Positions 56,933-64,000 of a stretch of DNA of 64,000 nt are shown piece after piece. Under the pieces are notes generated by a model. The model was not told the origin of the DNA. It worked only from the letters and a program-made list of their open reading frames with translations, and did no database searches. Made by a program: the position numbers and the translations under genes. The DNA comes from Cricetomys ansorgei (taxonomy: Eukaryota; Chordata; Mammalia; Rodentia; Nesomyidae), in assembly GCA_026225945.1 (NCBI GenBank), contig JAMJFZ010001815.1, forward strand, positions 16,096,501 to 16,160,500, read 5' to 3'. Within the stretch, counting starts at the first letter, position 1; each line of letters opens with the position of its first letter.

Positions 56933-58815
56933 TTATATCCAGGTCCTAGTGTTTCTATAGAAAAGTTTTACAACTGAGCCATGTTCTCTTGTTGTCCACT
57001 TATTTTTATAATACATACAGATATATGCTGTTGGTACAATTGTTTACAGTTAAGTGTCAATCACATATGCTGCAATACTTATCAGAGAAAAGTCTAACCT
57101 ACTATATCAACTAATTTGCAATGCTCATTTTGATCTATTTATCATGTATTGAATTTAAGAAAATCCATAGGTAGGATCTTATATGTCTTTTGCAAGACAA
57201 TATTATAATAACTTTATACATTTAATTGCACTTATAACTTCCCAAAAACTTCTGGAAAATTAATTTTATTGTTTATATTTGTCAGATAGTGCAAAATTGT
57301 AGCATTAGTAACTATCATTGTCTATTGTAAGGAGCTTGTAGTCAGTACCCAACACTGCATCCAGTGTCTTCTGTATTGTTTTTCTACTACTACAGCTGAA
57401 TTATTTCATTTCCTTCTTTGCTTTCAATATCTGACTTTCTGCACAGTACATTCTATTTGCGAATGTAATCAGAGAGGTAAAAATTTCCTCACAATTGTTT
57501 CTACCACATATACTTGTTAAAATGGGTAAAAATTAAAATCCCTTTGTCGTATTTTAAATCTTTTGGAATAGACTCTGCTATTTAGGTAAGGAAAGAACTT
57601 CCTGAATGAATTTTATCAGATGCAAAATGGAAGATACTGGTCCCTTTCTGAAACTTCAGATATATCTCATCATTATCATACTATTATTGACTTAAAGCCA
57701 AACATTTTAAAACTATCATTAGATGTAAAGTCAAATGTTTTGAAGATCATAGATTCAAATTATTTGTGAACCTATAGGGTTTTACAAAGTTGCATGATAC
57801 TGCCCTTCCTGATAAGAATTGACCATGTACAGATTATAGAAAAACCAACCAGTTTTTTAAGTAGTAAAACTATATTCCTCCAGACTCTTGTGAAAGTAGC
57901 ACAGATGTATTTGGTTTTTTTTTACATGTGCATATTATAGAATTATAAACCTATTGTATTTAGGATCAAATATATAGAACAACAAAACTGATATTTGTTT
58001 ACATATAGATACATATATGTACATATACGCACATCATATCTGATTATAATCAGAGAATAGTGTTTGCGCAAGTATATTTTCTTAAGTCTGTTGAAATGCA
58101 TATCACTCTCATTTTTTTTAGTAATTACTGTCTCAGCATTATCAAACCATGCTAAGTATATACCAAAAAAGTTCAAATATAGCTGTATAGGTATCTGAAT
58201 ATACATTTAACACTAGAAGTTATCTTCAAATTTGGTAATCTAACAAATACTGAACAAATGTTGTTGGCAGATATATCCTTTACATCTTACACTTGAATTG
58301 GGGATTTTTGTACTTTGTTATTCACATTTAAATGAAAAAAAAATCTGACCAGAAAATATCAAAATCCAGTAAAAGAGTACACAAAGCTCTTTGATTTATT
58401 CATAAATAAATAGCACATTGAAATTTCATTGTGAATAAAGTGACACTTAGAGGGAAATGATAGATTATAAGAAGTATTTAGAGAATTTTTGTAAAAAAGA
58501 TAACAGATATGTGTTGTGTTTTGTCAGATTTATATTTTCATCTGTGCTTTCGAGACTGTAGGTCCTGAGAATTCAGTAATGGCTCACAGTATACAAATCT
58601 GCAATGATACACTACAAATATATACCACAATAACAGCACAAAGGAAAGAAATCTTATAATCACCTCATAAGTTGCAGAAAAAAACATAATTTAAAAATCA
58701 CATTAAAATCACAATAAAATAAATATAAGTAGAAAGTGCCTGACCATAATTAGAGCTATTTATGAGAAGTCTACTCAAAACATTATTTGTTATATTGAAA
58801 TTTTAACAGTAATTG
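56931..58815. other. Quiet AT-rich spacer
   Basis: About 1.9 kb. No recognised gene or mobile element. Confidence 0.45.
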
Positions 58816-58819
58816 CTTT

Positions 58820-59385
58820 AAGAACAGGAAGAAAACAAGGACATTATTTGTTCTTGCTACTCCTATTCAAGGTATTACTGAAAGTAATTAGAACAATTAT
58901 CCAGAAAATATAAATAAAAGGATGCAAATAGGAAATAAAGAGATAAGACTAATTTTGCTTTCAAATACAGTCATTTAATTAGAACTATAAATGCTCTAAA
59001 GAAAAGGAAGAAAAAACTAAACTGTGAATTCAATAAACTTAAGGCTTGCAAAATCAACATAAAAGTTAGATAATTTTCTATACATTCAGTATTGATAATC
59101 TCTACAAAATGGAATTAAATAGATTATAGCATTTCTTATACTTTTCAAATAATAAAATAATTATTAAAAAATAGAACTCTGGAATTAAAAATCTGTAAGC
59201 TGAAAAGTACAAAACATTGACAAAATGAACTGAAGTAAAGAGATTGAAGGATTTTCTAAGGTCATAGATTAAAAAATTCATGCTCTCTATGGAAAACTAC
59301 AGGTTCAATGGAATGAATGAACAACTCAGTGACAATTTGAAAAGAAGAAGAAAAAAATGAATCTTACATGAAATCTCAAAGGACT
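58820..59385 (+). mobile_element. Old L1 ORF2 fragment (reverse-transcriptase region)
   Basis: AGAACAGGAAGAAAACAAGG followed by ACATTATTTGTTCTTGC and TACTCCTATTCAAGGTATTA parallels the RT segment GGAACAAGACAAGGATG...CTATTCAACATAGT. Next come CATCCAGAAAATATAAAT-like and AGGATGCAAATAGGAAATAA, then TTGCAAAATCAACATAAAAG (KINI-type position) and TCTATACATTCAGTATTGA. It is very diverged and without an open frame. The right limit is uncertain; similar A-rich sequence continues to about 59580. Confidence 0.6.
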
Positions 59386-60705
59386 CAAGTGATGGGAGAA
59401 TCTTCTGAAAGGAATGATATCAAAGACACCATGTTGCCCAATTTGAAAATATACTCAAAGTTAGAGTAAGCAAAGAATGATGATAATACCATAGATGCAA
59501 TTAGTGGACCAGAAACACTACAAGTATTTCCATTCTCAAGCGTTGCACTGACTGACTGAGAAAGAAATAACACATAATATTAAAAAACAATCAGCGAAAT
59601 CAGGAGCCATTAGGAGAATTTGAACACACATTATATTTTTATTCAGACTGTTACACCATGTTGATCCTCATGATCTTGAGCTAAGGAGCTTCTATCCTCA
59701 TTCTTGGGAGAAGCTCAGGTTACAAATACTGTACTGTCCCTGTCTCAATATTATTACTTATATTAAGGGGATCTAACAATAGATTTATGAGAATAAGTAT
59801 TAGATTATACATATGAAAAGATCAGCAGACTGAAGATATGTGATTCAGAATGATAAAAATAATTTCTAAATGACACATGTTGTAGCGTGGAGGTGAGTAT
59901 TTCTTGTAGAACAAAATAGGCTCTCTTTCATAAATTAATGTTATATTCTTTAAACATGGAAATTCAAGTTCAGCAAGAGCTATGTCATAATCTGGGGAAA
60001 TTATTGATGTATTATGTTTTTGATGGAAAACAATAAACTGTAAAATACAAATTGGCCTCTCAGTCTCAATAGGCTAGTAAAGATATTACTGCTTATGGTA
60101 ATATAATCATGCAGTATTATCAGTGAGTCAAATAATCTTTTTATAGAAATAACATGGTCTGTATTACTTCAAGTTCTGTCTTTCCCTTGTACCAAAGAAT
60201 ATTAATGCTCAGCCAAGAAGAGTTTAAATTTTTCCATCAATGAATTAGTAAACAGGACATTTACCAAGTAGTGCTTCTTAAAGGTGTTTAAAGTATAAAG
60301 CTTTTGTGAATATAAAGGTAAAGAGCTTCCCAGCTTTTGAGATTTACCTTGTTCCTTCTTTAAGGTAGATGATTAAGAAACTAAATACTGTATTAGAATG
60401 CATGGTTAGAATGTATTGTATTCATTTACACATATTAAATTAAACAAAATATTATTAGTTTTTTATTATAAGATTTTAAATAGAGAAAATAACAAAAAAA
60501 TCCAATAGAGGCATATAGGCATACCAATATTTTTAGTATGAGAATAGGAGCAAAAATATCTATTTAAAGAAATTATCAGAGACTTAATTATATTTTTATA
60601 TACAAATATACACAAATACTTCACATTCACATTTACAATTATTTTCATTTTATTCCACTAAATTTGATTCCATTCAATTCAGGAAATTGTATGTTTAAAA
60701 AAATT
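59386..60705. other. AT-rich spacer
   Basis: No confident feature. The first 200 bp may be a continuation of the old L1. Confidence 0.4.
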
Positions 60706-60708
60706 AAA

Positions 60709-60852
60709 TAAGCTGGGTGGTGGTGGTACATGCCTCTAATCCCAACACTTGGGAGGCAGAGACAGGCAGATCTCAATGAGTTTGAGGCCAGCCTGGTCTG
60801 CAGAGTGAGTTCCAGAGTTACAACAGAGATACTCTATCTTGAAGAAAAAAAG
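60709..60852 (+). mobile_element. B1 SINE
   Basis: AAGCTGGGTGGTGGTGGTAC, ATGCCTCTAATCCCAACACT, TGGGAGGCAGAGACAGGCAG, TGAGTTTGAGGCCAGCCTGG, TCTGCAGAGTGAGTTCCAG, and the tail variant AGTTACAACAGAGATAC. A short deletion removes the usual GACAGCC before the tail. Confidence 0.96.
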
Positions 60853-61105
60853 TTAAATAAAATACTCTAAAAATTAAAATTTTAAATAACCTGTGTTCAT
60901 TATCATCTAGTTTATTTCCCCAAACTGTTTATGTGATACATAGCAGTTTTTCATGTTAATAAAATACATTATAGTTCTTCATAACTATGTTTATTTTTGC
61001 ATATTATTTTAATTACCTTCTCTTTTGTGCTTTATATATTTAGAATTTAATATTTTTCTTTTTAAAATTATATTTTAACAAAATAAATTATAATAAAATA
61101 GGATT
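60853..61105. other. AT-rich spacer
   Basis: No recognised feature. Confidence 0.4.
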
Positions 61106-61109
61106 TAAA

Positions 61110-63530
61110 AAATCACATAAATGTTAAACAAGGCAAATCAACAGAAGGAACAGAGACCTACTTGTTCACATATTCCTATAAAAGCAATAAACTGAAAGTT
61201 ATAATATATAGAGGACCTAGTCCAGACCTATGTACACCTTGTACTTGCTGCTTCAGTCTCTGTGAGTTCATATGAACTTTGCTCAGTTGATTTAGAGAGC
61301 CTTGTTCTCCTGGTGTCCTTCATTCCCTCTGGCTCCTATACTCTTCTACCCTCCCTCCTCTTTCTCTGGGTTCCCTGAACTCCGAGGAGAAGAATTTGAT
61401 GGAGACAACCCATTAAGTGCTCTTTGTTCTAAAATCTACCTCTTTGTATAGTTTCTGACTGTGAGTCTCTGTATTTCTTCCAATCTGATGCAGTAGGAAG
61501 CTGTGTTGATGATGGCTGAATAAGGCACTGATCTGTTGAATATAACAAAATGTAACAAAATGACTCATTATGAGTCATTTTCTTTTAACTTTTTTTAAAT
61601 TAGTAGTATTTGGTTCTACCCATGATCTCTGGGCTATCTGATCTCAGATTCGTAGTCAGCCAAACAGTGTCAGATATGGGTTCCATCTCTTGGAGTGGGC
61701 CTTAAATGAAATAAGACCTTGGTTGGCTACAACCTCATGTTTTGTGACACTATTGCCCTAGTATATTTTCAGGCAGGACAGATTGTAGATCAAAGGTTTT
61801 GTGTCTAGGTAAGTGTTTATATTTCTCTTTTGGTAGCCTGCGGAGTACCCCCTAGCACTAAAGACACTAAAATATAGGTGGAGAGGCTTCATCTAGTCAC
61901 AAGTTCAACTTCTCCATGTTCAATAAGTTATGTGGGTGCTGTTCAGCAATGGGACCTTGCTGCCCATTTTCAGAGAGCAACCTATTATGTTGGCACCTAC
62001 CTGGCTGGTTCGAGATTCCATGGGACTCCTTTGGCCTACAACTCATTCAGATGTAATCCAGCCCTAGTATTGGAAGCATATTTTGGTAACAAGAGATGGA
62101 CAGTTGAGACTTTGTCTCCCTCATTATTTGGAGACTCCATTTGAATCAGTTTCATACATTTTAGGAAGTTTCCACTACACTAGGTTTCAAAACCATACCT
62201 AAAATGCCCCAATTCTGTCTCTCGCCACATTCTTTCCCCTTCTCAACTGATCATCTCATTCCCAGTCCCCCATCTCCCATACACCCATATAATCTATTCT
62301 ATTTCTTCCTCTGGGGGACATCCATGTGGTCCCCACAGCCCCTTCCTCTAAGTTGATTTATTCTATGTCTAAGGATTTTAGACAGGTTATCATTTACTTA
62401 ATGGCTAATATCCACATAAAAGTGAATACATACCATATTTCTCTTTCTGGGTCTGGGTTACCTCACTCAGGATGTTTAACAGAGCTCTGTCTATTTGCCT
62501 TCAAATCTCATGATGTCATTATATTTTTAACACCAAAATAATAATCCATTGTGCAAAAGTATCAAATTTTCTTTATCTATTCTCCTGTTGAGGGACATCT
62601 TGTTCTTTCCAGTTTCTAGATATTATGAATATAGCAGCAGTGAACATGGTTGAACAAGTATCTCTGTGTTAGGGAGAAGTTGTCCTTTGGGTATATACCC
62701 AAGAGTGGTATAACTTGTGTAGTTTGATTCTCATCTTCTTGAGGTACTGCCACACTGATTTCCATATTGGCTGTACAAGTATGCATTCCCACCAGCAATG
62801 GATGAGATTTTCCCCCTTTTCAACATCTTTGCCAGTCTGACCTGTCACTTGTGTTGTTGATCTTATCAATTTTGACAACATAGGATGGAATCTTAAAATA
62901 GTTTAGATTTGTATTTCCCTGCTGGCTAACATTGTTGAACATTCCTTTAAATGTTTCTCAACTATTTGTTTCCTCTTTGAGATTTCTCTCTTTAGATTTG
63001 TACCTCATTTTTAATTTAGATTATTTATTTTCTTTCATATCTTTTTTTTAGTTATTTATGTATTTTGGATGATAGTCTTCTATTGGATGTAGAGTTGACA
63101 AAAAATTTTCCCCATTCTGCAGGCTGCTACTTTGTTCTGATGATGGCATCCTTCATTTTATAGATGATTTTCATTTTCATGAATTCCCATTTATTAGTTG
63201 TTGATCTTAGTGTGTGTGCTATCGGTGATCTGTTTAGTAAGTCTTTTCCTGTGCCAATGAGTTCAAGGCTATCCCCCACTTTCTCTTCTATCAGATTCAA
63301 TGTATCTTGATTAATGTTGAGATCTTTGATCTATTCGGAGTAATGTTTTACACACGGTGATAAGTACAGTGCTATTTGCATTCTTCTCCAGGCAGATATT
63401 CTGTTTGACCAAACTCTTTTGTTATAGATGCTGTCTTTTTCCTTTATGTATTTCTAGCTTCTTTATCAAAAAAGCGGTATTCACAGGTATGTCGATTTAT
63501 GCATGAGACTTCTCTTCAATTCCCTTAGTT
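61110..63530 (-). mobile_element. L1, 5'-truncated, longest copy (ORF2 C-terminus plus 3'UTR), antisense
   Basis: Read on the plus strand as complement. 3'UTR at about 61110-62200 (TGTGAGTTCATATGAACTTT, CATTCCCTCTGGCTCCTATA, GGCTGAATAAGGCACTGATC, GTTCCATCTCTTGGAGTGGG, GATTGTAGATCAAAGG, CTCCATGTTCAATAAGTTAT). ORF2 C-terminal region at about 62300-63530 (GGTTACCTCACTCAGGATG, GGACATCTTGTTCTTTCCAG, TTTGGGTATATACCCAAGAG, GGCTGTACAAGTATGCATTC, TTTCCCCATTCTGCAGGC, TTCTATTGGATG, TTTGACCAAACTCTTTTGTT). It ends within ORF2 at about 63530, so it is 5'-truncated. Frame damage is visible throughout. Open frames at 61878-62881 are fragments of it. Confidence 0.92.
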
Positions 63531-64000
63531 GATATGTGTGTTTGTGGTTAGTTCATTCCAGCCATATAGAACTAAATTGGAAGAAGGAGTCATGATATAT
63601 TTTGAATATATGTGTATTACAAATTTTCATCACATATAAAAAGAGTTATGTATGCCTGTGTTTATGTGAAAATTGTTGTCCTCTTATAAATAAATATATT
63701 TACCACTTCTTATGTCCACCTCATTATCTACTCAATGATGAAAAACACAATGGTAGAGGCAAAATTATCAGTGAATGTCTGTTGCAGTGCTGTGCAGAAC
63801 CAAGAGAAGCAGTAATTAGTGACTTCAGAATTCTTCATACAGTGAGTCATTTTGTTAGAATTTTGAACCCTAATTATGTGGTTCACAGATGCAGAGTTTC
63901 AGTGTGTAGATTAGTGAAAAGATGTGGTACTGTCTATAAATGTAGATTTGGGGCAAAGGGCAGTTTATTCCTTCGCCTAATTAAATCACCAGGAGCATTT
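63531..64000. other. Spacer to the window edge
   Basis: No recognised gene or repeat. TAAATAAATA near 63690 and a mixed-composition stretch follow. Confidence 0.4.

Noticed and set aside
61878..62881. Several 60-88 codon frames
   Set aside because: They are pieces of an antisense 5'-truncated L1.

Overview
The window looks like gene-poor, AT-rich nuclear DNA from a muroid (mouse/rat/hamster/vole-type) rodent. The evidence is the repeat content: B1 SINEs with the usual body (TTTAATCCCAGCAC, GAGGCAGAGGCAG), B2/B3-type SINEs, many 5'-truncated rodent L1 copies that are mostly 3'UTR, ERVK-type solo LTRs, and long CA/TG, TA, GA and GATA microsatellites. Family names were recognised from memory and not checked against a repeat library. 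The species cannot be fixed, but a shared B1 tail variant (TACAACAGAGAAA) argues against a simple laboratory-mouse copy set.

The only relic of a host protein gene that I can support is an olfactory-receptor pseudogene at about 1490-2276 (+). It is 5'-truncated, frameshifted, carries stops, and contains a small internal duplication. No intact coding gene, tRNA, rRNA, CRISPR array or convincing promoter was seen. Almost every open frame of 60-233 codons lies over a repeat or microsatellite, or shows no recognisable protein signature.

Layout. 1-5.2 kb: antisense L1 ORF2 piece, OR pseudogene, SINEs, L1 ORF2 and 3'UTR pieces. 5.8-8.7 kb: a GATA/GTAGAC array, then two L1 3'UTR blocks whose tails face each other. 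8.7-13.5 kb: quiet DNA, one LTR-like block and L1 tails. 13.5-18.5 kb: a dense nest with two copies of an unassigned LTR-like family rich in GTCAG, DNA-transposon-like pieces, an L1 with twin-priming (inverted) structure, and more L1 tails. 18.5-28.9 kb: unassigned sequence, microsatellites, a third and fullest copy of the GTCAG-rich family (25311-26421, minus), an ERVK-type LTR inserted into an L1, and an AT palindrome-rich block. 29-44 kb: sparse B1, L1 3'UTR and hAT-like copies in quiet DNA. 45.1-45.8 kb: an ERVK-type solo LTR between two TA tracts. 50.75-51.25 kb: a roughly 490-bp TCTA/TCATC tetranucleotide block. 54-64 kb: more L1 and SINE copies, ending with the longest L1 fragment (61110-63530, minus; ORF2 C-terminal region plus 3'UTR).

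No genes work together here. The OR relic suggests that the window lies in or near an olfactory-receptor cluster, a typical setting for L1-rich, gene-poor DNA. I found no candidate for a new multi-gene system. The most useful leads are the three-copy GTCAG-rich LTR-like family, the twin-primed L1, the LTR-in-L1 nesting with its flanking repeat, and the B1 tail subfamily.
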